Positions 42,640 to 54,308 of a stretch of 64,000 bases of DNA are shown piece after piece (position 1 is the stretch's first letter; each line of letters starts with the position of its first letter). The DNA lies in assembly GCA_014529385.2 (NCBI GenBank), contig CM043959.1:90826029-90890028 (forward strand), given 5' to 3'. This DNA comes from Adiantum capillus-veneris. Its lineage: Eukaryota; Streptophyta; Polypodiopsida; Polypodiales; Pteridaceae. The translations under genes were made by a program, and so were the position numbers. Under the pieces are notes generated by a model. That model made no database searches. It saw nothing but the letters and a program-made list of their open reading frames with translations, and had not been told where the DNA came from.

Positions 42640-44653
42640 TTCATAAGAACAATAAGAGGGGAAGGGTATAGATCTCCCTTGGGGGACCTCCCCCGTTGTG
42701 ATTTTGAGTGTGTGGAGCTCATACTAGAAATATAGCTCTCCTCATGAAATCCAAATGGAAATACCATCTTTTCAATAGACAAAAGTAGTGCTCTTGAATT
42801 TTGGAAAAAAATTTCCTCTCGACCCTCTTTATTGATTAGGTATATCCCCTTGAGTACGATGCAAACTAGCACACTAAAATTTCAATGTTGAAAATTGACA
42901 CTATTTGTACACAAGATTTAGTGCCCTTCTAGTCTGATTCATATGAGCGAAGTAATTAGGACACACATTCCCCAATTAAATCATAATGCAAGCTCAAAAA
43001 ATTAAAGGTGATTATCGATCAAGCATTGCATACACAAATTGTAAAGCATAAATTCATCACTGCAATTCCATAGATGATTGTCAATCATTGCAATCTTCAA
43101 TTGCTCATATCCTATTGTCCAAATCATCCAAACCCAATCGACTTGTCACTTTCGTTTGTGAGGCGACATAAGTGAATTTGAGTACAATTAAGCACATAAA
43201 TGAATGCAACATTTCCATGTTCATTAAATGGATCAATCATTATCATGGCAACACACATAAATATTCACAATTGAACATTAATTGAGCAATCTTTCTCAAC
43301 ATTTGACCCAATTTGTGATACCCATATCAACTATTTGGCCAAATCATCATCATAATTGGTAAAAAATACCAATTATTCATTCACAAATTGGATTGTACAT
43401 GCCCTTGATTGGAACACACCCAAATTTGGGCCAAAATTTTATGCACAAAATCCATCAATTTCTCATCGTAATGCTAAAATTGCACACTCCATCAAGCATA
43501 AATGAAGGTATGCACGCTCAATTTCTCAAAAAGTAACACTTTTGACCTAATCAAGCAATGCACACACTCAAAAATTAAGCACAAAAGTTTAAATTTAGCT
43601 CAAGTGGCAATTAATTTAGGCTTATACCTAATTATTGCACACACCTTTCATGCACATTTCACAATCAAAAAGCATTTTGGTGCTCCAATTGACCATCAAT
43701 CATTGAAAATCAAGTGGTCTTCAATTGGGCACACACACTCAAATTTTGCCCAATTTTTTTGGCATTTAGGCTTATCCAATGATTGAATTAGCCTAGCATA
43801 CGCATCATTTACATGATTGCATACTCATATATCATCAATTCCATCAATTTCTATGCATGCACACACTCAAGATTAGGTGCGCACACACTTGAATTTTATG
43901 ACAGTTTTTTTCCTCTCTTTGGAGCATTACACACACAATGAAATTTATGCACACACATGTATTCTTGTTGCAAATCAAGATTAATTTTGACACAAAAATC
44001 ATTCATTAGTCAAAATTGACCATCAATTTCATTCCAAAACAATCAAATTAGGTGCAAAGTGTAGGTCAATTGATTTACAAACCTAATTTTAGCAATAAAT
44101 TAGCAGCACATTGAAATCAAATTAATCACCCAAAAATTGAATGGAGTACGCCAATGCACTTACAATCGATTGCATCCAAGCTAATCCTTGCTCCACACGA
44201 TGAATCCACCTTGCACACACATATGTGACTTTTCCAAATTAGCCCAAAAATTAACCATTGTAGGCCAAAAATCAAACACTCAAATCATCAAAGTAGACAT
44301 AGATTATCACAAAGAAACTTGATAAAAGTGTTCATTCCACCTCTTATAAGGGGATTGAACATACATTACACATCAAATGTTAGCGGTTAGGTTAGTGAAG
44401 TTAGTCAAAATTAGTAAAAATTAGCATGGAATCAGTACAATTAGCATGGAAATGAAGTGAAATTAGTTAGGGTTAGTATGAAATTAATGAAATTGGGGGT
44501 TTGGGGTATTCATAACTCAAAAATTAGCTTCAATTACTTGCATACACATCATCAAATCAAACCAAAATTGAGTTACACACACTCAAAAACCGATGAAATT
44601 AGTAGTGAAAATTACTCTACTCTAAACATCCTATACTCACTAGCTTAGGTTAT
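42640..44653 (-). other. noncoding internal region of an LTR element
   Basis: AT-rich, no ORF with a domain, with many scattered CACACACTCAAA and CATCAATT motifs. It is the internal side of the primer site at 44654-44674, so it is probably the body of a non-coding (LARD-like) or decayed element. Its other LTR was not found. Confidence 0.4.
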
Positions 44654-44674
44654 CGATCCCGAGCAATGGTGCCA
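44654..44674 (-). other. decayed tRNA-Asp-type primer binding site
   Basis: The minus strand reads TGGCACCATTGCTCGGGATCG. The tRNA-Asp complement used by many plant gypsy elements is TGGCGCCGTTGCC...GGAT, so the differences are mostly G-to-A or C-to-T. It lies two bases inside an LTR end. Confidence 0.6.
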
Positions 44675-44676
44675 AA

Positions 44677-45363
44677 TGTTGGGAGCAATGATAGCATAGC
44701 CTAATCAACCGAAGAACAACAAAATTATCAATCCTAGGATCGGCAACCCGGCTAGGGCATGGAAGCACGAGCATCGGATGTATCAAATGAGAGGATTCAA
44801 GAGAATGTTCATCCAATGCAATAGAGATTAGCCATGAATCACTAATTCTAATCACATCATCAATCAAGCATCACCTACACACATTAAGCCCACCAAAGTC
44901 CAACTTGCCATAGACTAGAATCTTAAAGCACACTCAGGACAAGCACACACTAATTGCATTGGTGTTGGCCTCTCCAATCACCACATGCCAATCAAGGCAC
45001 TTCATCAAAAGCTACACACAACACAAGGTGAATGGTGCTAAAGTTTCATTAAACCCATCCACACACAAGCAAACTACAAGATTAAGAACCAACTTAATCA
45101 ACCTAATTAGAGATGTTAAATATCTCAAATTGAGTGCTCATACAAGGATAGGAGTGGTCAATAAGCAAGAAGTCATCACACAAACTCAAATCTAGAATAA
45201 TGAGATGGTGAAACTACTTCATGACATAATGAAATATAGAAAAATTAAGACTAATGAAGAAAGTAGAGATTAGATTAAGAAATGTTTCTCTAATTACAAT
45301 GACTTAGCACTAGCCTCTTAAGCATGGGCATTAAGCTCAAGGCTAGGCCATCCATAAAGTGGA

Positions 45364-45412
<49 letters not shown>

Positions 45413-45700
45413 TCTCAAGAATGGATCCTCAAGATTGACTACTCAAGAATGAAGCCTCCTTGCATAAATGCTTCCTTATAAAGGTTTGCACCACAATCCT
45501 TTCTACTATGGGTTTAAGTTTGAGCCTCTTAGCTAGCATATACAAGTTGGAACCCACAATGATTCCAAAACCTTATACAAATGTGGATAGAAAATATTGT
45601 GCACATCCATAGCATATTTCCCGCTTGATGCATATTCGATGTAGCCTGTGTTAGCCGTTGCTAACAATATACTTTTCATCCAATATTTTTTTGTCTTTGG
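44677..45700 (-). repeat. 5' LTR of an otherwise noncoding element
   Basis: On the minus strand it ends ...CATTGCTCCCAACA just before the primer site. It contains a (GA)n tract (45366-45411) and a TATA-like CTTTATAAGG on the minus strand near 45476-45486. The outer edge is not defined; 45700 is a guess. Confidence 0.45.
45366..45411. repeat. (GA)n microsatellite
   Basis: Pure GA, about 46 bp, about 70 bases downstream of the LTR TATA-like box on the sense (minus) strand. Confidence 0.95.
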
Positions 45701-45959
45701 GTCCTGGAAAAGTTGGATAGTTTAGCGAGTTGCAATGTTGTTTCGTCTTTGTATCTGATCCATCTCCACACTCTATGCACTAAGCAAAATGTGACATCTT
45801 TTTCTATTGCCATTGGCACTCTCATCATGTGAATCTAATATTTTGGATGCTTCTCTAGCCATGCCAGTTGGCATTTTGGTTGTGTCTCTTGCGGTTGAGC
45901 TTCAAGCCTCTCTTGCTCAATGGCATCCTTCCTTCAAATGCACTCGTACTTTATCAATG

Positions 45960-45963
<4 letters not shown>

Positions 45964-45999
<36 letters not shown>
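45964..45999. repeat. (GA)n microsatellite
   Basis: Pure GA, about 36 bp. The surroundings 45700-46500 hold no supported gene. Confidence 0.95.
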
Positions 46000-46000
<1 letters not shown>

Positions 46001-46555
46001 ACGTATACCAATCTTCATTTATAGTAATGGGTCGATGGAGCTACAAATTGACTGAATGGAGAAGACGGATCTCTCATTCCATGGCTTTTCTCTGGTGCTC
46101 TTCCTTTGTGCCTACAACTCTCTCCTTCATCTCAAATATAGCCTCCTCAGTCATCCAGTCAGTCTATATGCCCTTTCTGTGATTGTTCATGCTCAAGTTT
46201 TTCTACAACTCTTCTTTGTTGAGGTGTGCTACTCTCTCAAATATCTTGGGTTGCTTGTTTGTTTTCCTTTGCTTTGATCTTTGTTGGTAGTGTGGTGAGT
46301 AGCTTGAGAGGATGAGCTTTCATGTTGATTTTGTGATGGTCCCTATTGGGCACCTCCCTCTTGTGTGTGTCATCATGTTGGCCTTGGTTATCATCTCCGT
46401 GCTCACGTAAGTTAGGGAAATCTTATTGCCTGCTCTCCAACTTTTCCATTAGGGCTGTCATTTGTGCTTTTAGATCGTCATTCTCCTTTTGAGGGCGTCA
46501 TTTTTTGCTAAAATGCTTGAAGTTCTTCCCCTCTAGCTAGGGCTACGTTTGTGGC

Positions 46556-46798
46556 ATCTTGATGCATCCTCTCTTGCACCCTAACTACCCGTTCTAGCTC
46601 AAAAATCCTTCAATTGGCATCTAATGGCTGTGTTCATCTCTACTAGCCTTGTCAACCAAGGATTTACAATTGCTGCATCTTGATGCATCCTCTCTTGCAC
46701 CCTGACTACTAGTTCTAGCAGCTCAAAATTCCTTCAATTGGTGTCTAGCAATGTCGTGCTTGTCTCTACTAGCCTTGTCAATTGAGGATTTGCCTTGA
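46556..46798. repeat. 122-bp tandem duplication
   Basis: TTGATGCATCCTCTCTTGCA begins at about 46556 and again at about 46678. The following sequence through CTCTACTAGCCTTGTCAA is also repeated with differences. It duplicates about 41 codons of the minus-strand coiled coil. Confidence 0.8.
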
Positions 46799-47591
46799 TT
46801 TTCTCTACAATGCGGCGTTGGGCCATAAGCTCTTTCTCCGTACTGACTAGCTATATCTTCATCATCACCAGGTGGTTTTCTAATGTATCTACTTGGTTGT
46901 AGACTACTATGAAACAAATTGCAGATCCCTGATCACTTCTTTGTGGGTTGCAATAGCTCTTTTGGTGGAGGCTATTTCTTCATGAGCTTTAGCTAATTGT
47001 TGCTTTTGAGGGAGCATCTGATTTTTTTATTCTTGCACTTCTTGTAGAGCTATCTGAGCCTCTACTACCAGATCCTCTTGTTTGTTTTTGAGCATATGAA
47101 GCTCAATATAAAATTTTGTGAGCTCACCTTGTAGTGTTAAGACAGCATTCAGATCTTGCACATGCCCCTGTATAGCCAGATTGTACAAATTTTTTGCCAC
47201 CCTCTGTAAGGCTTGGTAATACGCATTAACATGCTCCATTGTAACACTAATGTGTTGGGTATAGGTACTTGTCGCGGTGACTTTTTGGTTTTTGAAAATT
47301 TTTCTAATCTTTTGTTTCCCCTTGTGTGTCTTGCGCTTGTGAAGTTTTTGGTTGAGATTCTTGAGGCGTGGGTCTTTTTGAAACCAAAATCTCCATGAGA
47401 ATTGTTGTCAGACCTAGAGAATGAGCTTTCAGTGGACTTGTTTTGACTTTGGCATCTCCTCCTTTCTCTTTGCATATTCTTCTACCTTCTTTGCCTCCTC
47501 TTTTGTGGGCTTCTCTTTCTCCATCTATGCCCACATCTCTTCCAGTTACTCTGTAGTGATAGGAGTTGCCGATGAGTTTTTGGTGTGAACC

Positions 47592-47945
47592 TTGTGTGGC
47601 ACCCATTTTTCTACAAAAAACGCCTTTATAAAAGTGGCAGTAGATTACATTTCTGATTTGGATGCCCTTGGTCACGGAGTTTTGACATGCTCTACGCAGA
47701 ATTTGAATAGGTTATCTGAGTTGAGGGAAAGTCTCCAACAAAAGAAAGAGAGTTTATTGAGGTTTGAGGGCTCTAATACTGGCACAAAGAAAATTAAGGA
47801 GGACATTCTTTTGTTCGAGCAATGCTGTGATGAACTACATTGGCAAGTTCCTTGTGAGGTTGATGAGATAAAAGATGTGGAAGCTGATATAAATGCGTCG
47901 AAATGCATGCTACATCGACTCGAAGGCACACCCCTTTCTTTTTGA
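47592..47945 (+). CDS. hypothetical plus-strand ORF
   Basis: 117 residues with amphipathic charged stretches (LNRLSELRESLQQKKESLLRFEG; TKKIKEDILLFEQCCDELHW; DVEADINASKCMLHRLEG). It lies opposite the broken minus-strand coiled-coil ORF. Its composition looks more protein-like than a chance shadow, so it may be an inverted insert of another repeat ORF. No domain recognised. Confidence 0.3.
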   Translation: MCGTHFSTKNAFIKVAVDYISDLDALGHGVLTCSTQNLNRLSELRESLQQKKESLLRFEGSNTGTKKIKEDILLFEQCCDELHWQVPCEVDEIKDVEADINASKCMLHRLEGTPLSF

Positions 47946-48398
47946 ATTCCTCTGCAAACCTTTCTTCTCGGGATTTCTTTTGAGATTTATCCTCTTTCGT
48001 CAATTTTGGTATCGGCATGCGTTTTTTGCCTTTTCTGTCTTCTTTCTCTCTTTCAATGAGTCTGATTCATGTACTTTCCTTTTAAACCGTGTTTGGACAG
48101 TGGTCTGAGTTGATCCTGATTTTGTCATCTCCTCCTCGCTCTCTTTCTCTTGAAGCTAAATCCAATCATTCTATGTAGGATCTTCTGGAAGATCTTGAGC
48201 TACTCTGCCTGATATGTTATTCTGGTCAGAACCTTTGGAGCTGACAGATAGGTGAGATTTGTATGTTTCTTCTTCTTTGTAAGCAACTTGAGAGGTATTG
48301 GGGTTGGTCTATGGTCATCGGCATGTTCAGCTGGTAAGCCCAGGTGTAAGTTGTGGCTACTGTATGATTGGGCATTTTGTATTTACCTGGTCTTTTTT

Positions 48399-48728
48399 TG
48401 TTGATGTGAAAGAACTACATGACCATGGGAGTGGGCAACTCTACTTTCTGGTATTTCATGTCTGCAAAGGTTGAAGCAGCTCCCTTTTCAAAAACACTTC
48501 CACTCCCATCTCCTTCCTCCCTTTCATGATAGCTCCTCTCTCTGATAGACCTAGGGCTTCTACAATTGTGAAGACAAGGGAAGACTAGAGCCTGGAATCC
48601 ACCTCCCAACCACCCACTATATAGGCTAAGCTCCTAGCCCCTTTTCCCTAGTTGGATTCCCTTTCCACATTGCCTAGTCCAGCCCTTGGCCCAGTCCAAG
48701 ACTCTCTGGCTTTGCCCTTGTCCTGACA
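48399..48728 (-). repeat. 3' LTR of chromovirus
   Basis: On the minus strand it begins TGTCAGGACAAGGGCAAAGC right after the purine tract AAGGGGGGAG and a TAA stop. It has a TATA box (minus CCTATATAGTG, 48617-48626). The same first 58 bases recur at 51466-51523. The distal end near 48399 is uncertain. Confidence 0.65.
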
Positions 48729-49147
48729 TTACTCCCCCCTTAAGGGAGAGTTTTCTTCCTCGAAAACAAAAGTGGGAAACTTCTTCTTAAGAACACTAAT
48801 GTTTTCCCAAGTGTCACCTTCCTCAGGTCGATCTTTCCACTTGATTAAAGCTTGTCGACGTACATGATGACGTGTATGTAAATCATGATAGTCAAGAATT
48901 CGTTCAGGTTCATGTGGTAATGTAGAGGTTCAACGAAATCAACCAGAATCTGTTGGTCAATGACGTTGTCGTCCCCATGTAACCGCTTACGTAAACGGCT
49001 TACATGAAACATCGGATGAATACGAGAATGTGTAGGTAGCGATAATTTGTAGGCACCCACTCGCTTGAGTATTTTGAAAGGCCCATAATATCGTGGAGAT
49101 AATTTAGGTGTTGGCCCAGTTTGCAGACTTTCTGAATGCTCTGGCAC
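48729..49147 (-). pseudogene. integrase tail and chromodomain of chromovirus
   Basis: Frame 49147-48845 reads LSPRYYGPFKILKRVGAYKLSLP and HPMFHVSRLRKRLHG, the GPY/F integrase tail. A frameshift near 48900 moves the chromodomain to another frame: RILDYHDLHTRHH, LIKWKDRPEEGDTWEN and FPTFVFEEE. The W-K-x-x-P-E-E-x-x-T-W-E pattern is the chromodomain core, which directs integration to marked chromatin. It ends TAA at 48729-48731, touching the LTR. Confidence 0.85.
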
Positions 49148-49247
49148 ACGTAAAAATACTTCCTCCCCTTCCTCAAAGGTAACTTGCCGATGTTTCTCAT
49201 CAGCGTACTTATATTGATCCTGCGCTTGTCGGACATTCTAACGAGCA

Positions 49248-50488
49248 AGTTTCAGCATATCCATGTGGTCTTGGAGAAAATCCTTAACCTATTGGAGTTT
49301 TTCGGTTGCCAACCCCACCGTCATAGGGGACCTAGGTTGAAAACCATACATGATCATGAAAGGACTAAATCCAATCAAGACATGCTTAGACTATTGTAGG
49401 CAAACTCGAGAATAGGTAAATATTATTCCAAGTATGACTGTTTCTTGCTAACGTATGCGCATAGCATATCCTCTAGCACTTGGTTAACTCGTTCAGTTTG
49501 ACCGTCTGTTTCTGGATGATCAGCTGTACTGAGGTTTAGTTATGACCCAACCATTTAAACACAACCCTCCAAAAATGACTGTTAAACTTGGGATCACGAT
49601 CACTGACAATGTGCAAGCCATACAACTTTTATAGGTTGTCCACAAATAACTTGGCTAATTCTAGAGTCATTATCATTGATTTGGTTGGAATAAACTTACA
49701 TAGTTTAGTCAACCGGTCTACGACCACCCATACCGAGTCATGACCTCGTACAATTGGTAAACCCACAATAAAATCCAAAGAGATACTTTCCCATTTACCA
49801 TTGGGAATCTCCAAAGGATGTAAGAGTCCTCCTGCTTTCAGGCGCTCTGCTTTGTTAACTTGACATTTTTAGCAATGCAAGACATAATCTTGAACAAATC
49901 CATGTAATCATGGTCAGTAAAATTGTCGTCGTATGAGAGCATAAGTTTTTCTAATACCCGGGTGCCCTCCACTTGGACTATCATGACATTCATAAAAAAT
50001 TTGGCACCGAATGTCTGTGTCCTTGGTACACAAACTCTCCCCTTATGGAGTAGGTACCCATTGTCGATGGTGAAATTCTTCCATCGTTGTAGTTCATCAC
50101 TCGACAGAGGAGAACTATGTGTGGAGGTCAACGCTACACTACCATCATGGGAGTGAGAAGGATCCCTCATTTTTACATGGCTCCACACTTTGGAATATGC
50201 GTCATCTTGCTCATATTTGTCCTTTAGAGAATCCAAAAATTCACTACGAAGCTCCGTAAACAAGAGAGAATTGATCTCTGGCACACGACTAAGAGTGTCA
50301 CCCACTACATTGTATCGTCCTTTACGATACTGGAGCTTGGTGTCATATTCCTGAAGAATCTCAGCCCACCTTGCTTTCCGACTCTTCAAATCAGTTTGTT
50401 GTGTAAACCATTTGATGCTTTCATGTTCAAACACAATCTCAAACTGAGCACCATACAAATAATGTCGCCATGTTTTTAAGGCAGACAC
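49248..50488 (-). pseudogene. RNase H and integrase of chromovirus, broken
   Basis: 50488-49838 (216 residues): LKTWRHYLYGAQFEIVFEHESIKW, RKARWAEILQEYDTKLQYRKG and NVVGDTLSR give the RNase H C-terminus. A broken zinc-binding domain follows (MSCIAKNVKLTKQS in a shifted frame). 49814-49629 starts the integrase core (WESISLDFIVGLP, DRLTKLCKFIP). Beyond, degraded VSDRDPKF is visible with stops. Inactive. Confidence 0.8.
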
Positions 50489-50993
50489 TATTGCATAGAG
50501 TTTGCGTTCATAAGCAGAGTAGTTCTGCTGTGCTGCATCAAGCTTCTTGCTTTCAAATGTAATTAGCCGCCCGTCTTGTAAAACGGTACTACTCCAATAG
50601 CACGATCACTGGCATCCGTTTCCAAAACAAATGGTTTCCAAGGATCTACAATAGCTAGTATTGGAGCTGTAGTTAATGCAGCCTTGAGTGTATCAAAACT
50701 ATGTTGTTACACTGAAAAGCTTTGCCTTTGCCTTTCAATTGATCCATCACAGGAATAGCAATATTAGCATAGTTTTTCACGAACCTTCCATAAAAACCTG
50801 CAAATCCTTTAAAAATCTATAACTCTTCCAGATTTTTAGGAGAAGACCACTGCCAAATTGTATCCACTTTGGATTGATCCATATGTAGCGCATTAGTTGA
50901 AATAACATGCCCAAGATAGTGAATTTCTTCTTTCAAAAGATCACACTTAGATTCTTTGGCATATAATTGATTTGTTCGTAACAATTCAAACAC

Positions 50994-51523
50994 CTACCTC
51001 AGATGTTGTAAGTGTTCTTCTTCAGAAGCACTGTATACTAGAATGTCATCGAGAAAAACGATGACAAATTTGCCCAAGTACGTCCTCAACACACTATCCG
51101 TAAGTGTCATGAAGGTTGCGGACGCATTGGTTAAGCCAAATGGCATAACCAAAAACTCGTAATGTCCAAACCTTGTTCGGAATGTAGTTTTGGGTATATC
51201 AGCAAGTCGAATACGTACTTGGTAATAACCTGACCGCAAGTCTATTTCGCAAAAATATGAGCATGAGTGAGCTTGTCGAACAACTCATCCACGCGTGGCA
51301 ATGGGTTATTCTTAACAGTAACCGCATTTAAGCCACGATAATCTACGCACATGTGCATACTACCGTCTTTTTTCTTCACTAATAGGATAGGAGAAGCCCA
51401 TGGTGAAGAACTCGGTTGAATAAACCCTCTACTAAGATAGTCAGCAAGCTGACGTTCCACCTCTTGCCTAGTCCGGCCCTTTGCCCAGTCCAAGACTCTC
51501 TGGCCTTGCCCTTGTCCTGACAA
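50994..51523 (-). pseudogene. reverse transcriptase of chromovirus, fused to LTR start
   Basis: 51465-51242 reads [22 protein letters not shown] and [19 protein letters not shown]. After a shift, 51239-50994 reads [32 protein letters not shown] and catalytic [12 protein letters not shown] (FLDD). The first 58 bases (51523-51466) are LTR, not coding. So the rest of the LTR, the primer site, gag, protease and RT start are deleted. RT continues, broken, to about 50500. Confidence 0.88.
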
Positions 51524-51529
51524 AAATCA

Positions 51530-51960
51530 GCTTCGAAGTGATTTTGGCTTGTACTTTGTCATTGTCGAGGGTCAAGATCTTTGTTGTTCCTCCTCTGTGA
51601 TGTTGGTGTAGAGCTCATGGGCTCTCTGGATGTCAACTTTGCATGGGAGCATTTGGAGCTAGTTGAGTAAATTGGTTGTTTCCAATGCTTCTTCAATTTG
51701 TAGCTCTTTTTCCCAAGTTGTAGGCTTCTCGAGTGATTATGGAGATGGTGATCATGTTATTCTCTGTATTTCTGTAAGATGCTTTGTAAATTTCCATTCC
51801 TAGTTCAAGTCTTTCCTTCTCTATGTAGGTGGATGCCTCTTTTAGAGAGTCTCATAGCATAGTAAATGGTGGAATCTACTCTAGCTTCTTTTTACGACTC
51901 CATTTCTTCTTGTGCCTTTAGCTTTGGACTTCATAGCTCCTATGAATAGTTGTCGTAGAT
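51530..51960 (-). pseudogene. decayed charged ORF flanking chromovirus
   Basis: Minus-strand stretches in shifting frames: STYIEKERLELGMEIYKASY, LEKPTTWEKELQIEEALETT, and LPCKVDIQRAHELYTNITEEEQQ. Composition resembles the coiled-coil ORF at 46500-48260, so the chromovirus probably inserted into one older element and separates its halves. Confidence 0.35.
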
Positions 51961-53930
51961 TAGAGATTAATCAGAGACTAAAGTGATGCTTTCTCATTTT
52001 CCATGTATTTGATAAGTTGATTATTGTGTCACTTTGTTCAAAACTCATGTACAAACAATGCAGAATATTAACAATCAAAAAATTCCATTTTTCATACAAA
52101 ACAGAGAAAAAAACGCATTTTTTTCTCAAGCCTATACACCGGTGAGTTTTTTGAAGTCCTAACTACATAAACTTGATGCAGACCACTCTGATAGGCTCCA
52201 GTTCCAATTTGGTAATTTGGATAGGAGGTTTGGTCAAAGTCGAGCTTTAAGTCATCTGCTTCAAGTGTTTGGCACCATGCTTGATGTAGATGTGAGATTT
52301 TCCACTTTGGCTTAATAGAGATGTTCCATTTGCTGCCCCAGAAATGTGCTTGTGGTTGACTCCTCTCTGAACTTGATGATTACTCTCTGCTGGAAAAAAT
52401 TGTGATTTCCTCCAGTTTTTTCACATTTGGTCTTTGTCAGACACCAAAATTGGTAGGTTTACTTCTCACATTGATTAGAGATTATTCCTCCATCTGCATT
52501 TTGAATTTGGTCAGTTGGGCATGGGTTAGGTCAACTTCAATCACTTGGCTATGCATGGAGTTTTCTTAGAGGGTTTTGCACTTTTCCAATGGGTGTGAAA
52601 CCTTTGGGATAGGTCTTTTCAAATTCCACAGTAAATAGAATTTTGACTCTGCAAGGGAGAAAATCACGATTTTTTTCATGTTTTCCATATTTACCTTCTA
52701 AACAAGGTGAAACTCATGCACCACCTTATACTGAGTGTTCTGAGCTAGCTGATGACTTTTCACTTTGTTTGAGTCACCCTCACTTGTTTAGGCCTAGTTT
52801 TAGGGCTTGTGTCTGTGAGAATTTTTTCATACAGCATATGGAGACTTCCATAGCATATGGTCTTCCTCAAGAATGGTTTTTACCCTAAGTTGGACATGAG
52901 TGCCAAGTCCCCAATTCCAAATTCCAAGTGGTGCATGGTTGAGAGTAAAAAACGTTTTTTTTCTATCTAACAAAAAAATAAACTTTTTCAACCAAGCAGT
53001 GATTCATACACACTTATATACTTATTTCAAACATTTTCATGGTGTATTATCATTAAACTCATTATCAGGTGGAGCCATTATGTCTTTTGAAAGGATCCTC
53101 TGACTTTGACACCTGATCACCTTGCTTTGTGTGGTACAATGCATCATCCCCCACTGCTTGGGAATAGCCTCTAGAAGCCCCTTGTAAGTTCCTTGCTCAT
53201 TTCATCATCCCATTACTGCTTTACGTTGATTTTGACAGTTTCTTGGGTTACGATACTTTTTTCATTAGTAAACCCTGTTGATCAACCCATCTATGAAAAT
53301 TCCTTTACCAAAGTGCATTGCTTTGATACCTGAGGCTGCTGGTCAAATTTTGGGTTCATTTTGGTAGAAAAGAAATTTTCTCTTGCAGGGTTTTTCCAAT
53401 TACTCAAATTTGACTTTTGGACTTAGGGATGTGTTAGTCAATCTAAGATTGACCCCGTGAGATGATTGGTTGTCTCGACTCGGGTGTCTAAATTTAGCAA
53501 GTTCTAGGAGCATCTTGGTAGCACCTCCAAAGCACTATGCTAAGATTTTGCATAGGAGGTAAAATTTTTAAATCCCAAAGAGTAAATTTTACTTTTTTCA
53601 AAAGTTTATCCTAATTTAGCAGGTCCTAAATTTTCAAGTACGCTATCGCCACGGGTCAACTTTATAAGCTTCCAAGGTTTGTGCAAAAGTCTTGCACCCG
53701 AGCTAATTAATTAAAAGGTAAGTTTATGGTTTTCATTAAATGAAAGGAAAAAGATAAAGACTAAGGTTAGATCAAACCTTCCTCATTCAATAGGCTGATT
53801 CTAGTATCTGTTTACTACGCTTTACTAGGGCACATGTCTAAGGTAGAACATGCTTGCTTTGTGTGAACTTAAACAAGTGTGCGTGAGAGTGTGTGGTGTT
53901 TCCACTTACCAAGATGAGTCCCAAGAAATG
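51961..53930. other. no supported gene
   Basis: Short ORFs at 52643-52888 and 52900-53103 have no recognisable content. No tandem repeats of note. Probably decayed transposon or LTR sequence. Confidence 0.4.
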
Positions 53931-53931
53931 G

Positions 53932-53978
53932 GTGGGGGAGGGGGGGGGGGGGGGGGGGGGAGAGAGAGAGAGAGAGAG
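53932..53978. repeat. G homopolymer run followed by (AG)n
   Basis: About 27 Gs in 29 bases, including 20 in a row (53941-53960), then nine AG dinucleotides. Strong G-quadruplex potential. Confidence 0.95.
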
Positions 53979-54101
53979 TTCTATTTTAGCAAGCAAGGCA
54001 AGAGGTGACTTGGGCATGCTTGAGTTGCATTAAGATGTGTTCTCATCTCATTGGTCAAGTGTAAAGCATTCTAATTCAAGTCTAGTTGAACACTAGCATA
54101 G

Positions 54102-54110
54102 CTATATAAA
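54102..54110 (+). promoter_or_regulatory. TATA box candidate
   Basis: CTATATAAA, 79 bases upstream of a (CT)n tract and about 200 bases before a coding-like frame. The arrangement matches the LTRs in this window. Confidence 0.45.
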
Positions 54111-54184
54111 GATAGGGCTCATTGCATTTTTTACTAGTTCTTTCTCCTCTCACACACACTCTCAAGTGCCCAAGATTGTCAAAG

Positions 54185-54188
<4 letters not shown>

Positions 54189-54255
<67 letters not shown>
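54189..54255. repeat. (CT)n microsatellite, about 66 bp
   Basis: Pure CT dinucleotides between the TATA candidate and the ORF starting near 54300. Confidence 0.95.
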
Positions 54256-54308
54256 GAGACGGACTCTATGCTCAAAATCTTGGCTATGGATGCAAATTCA
54301 GATTCTCT

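Larger units (their letters stand above)
46500..48260 (-). pseudogene. decayed charged coiled-coil ORF
   Basis: Read on the minus strand, from 48260: AYKEEETYKSHLSVSSKGSD, a basic segment TVQTRFKRKVHESDSLKERKK, MPIPKLTKEDKSQKKSREERF, then after shifts KKSPRQVPIP, and 47239-47027 MEHVNAYYQALQRVAKNLYN...LKNKQEDLVVEAQ with helical heptad character. A stop at 47027 is followed in frame by KNQMLPQKQQLAKAHEEIASTKRAIATH. Several frameshifts and stops. Similar basic, Lys/Glu-rich composition appears at 55400-56057. Probably the gag or extra ORF of a large retroelement; family not recognised. Confidence 0.45.

Noticed and set aside
44440-44500. GTTAGGGTTAG as interstitial telomere repeat
   Set aside because: A single match within GTTAG-rich sequence; no array of TTTAGGG units.
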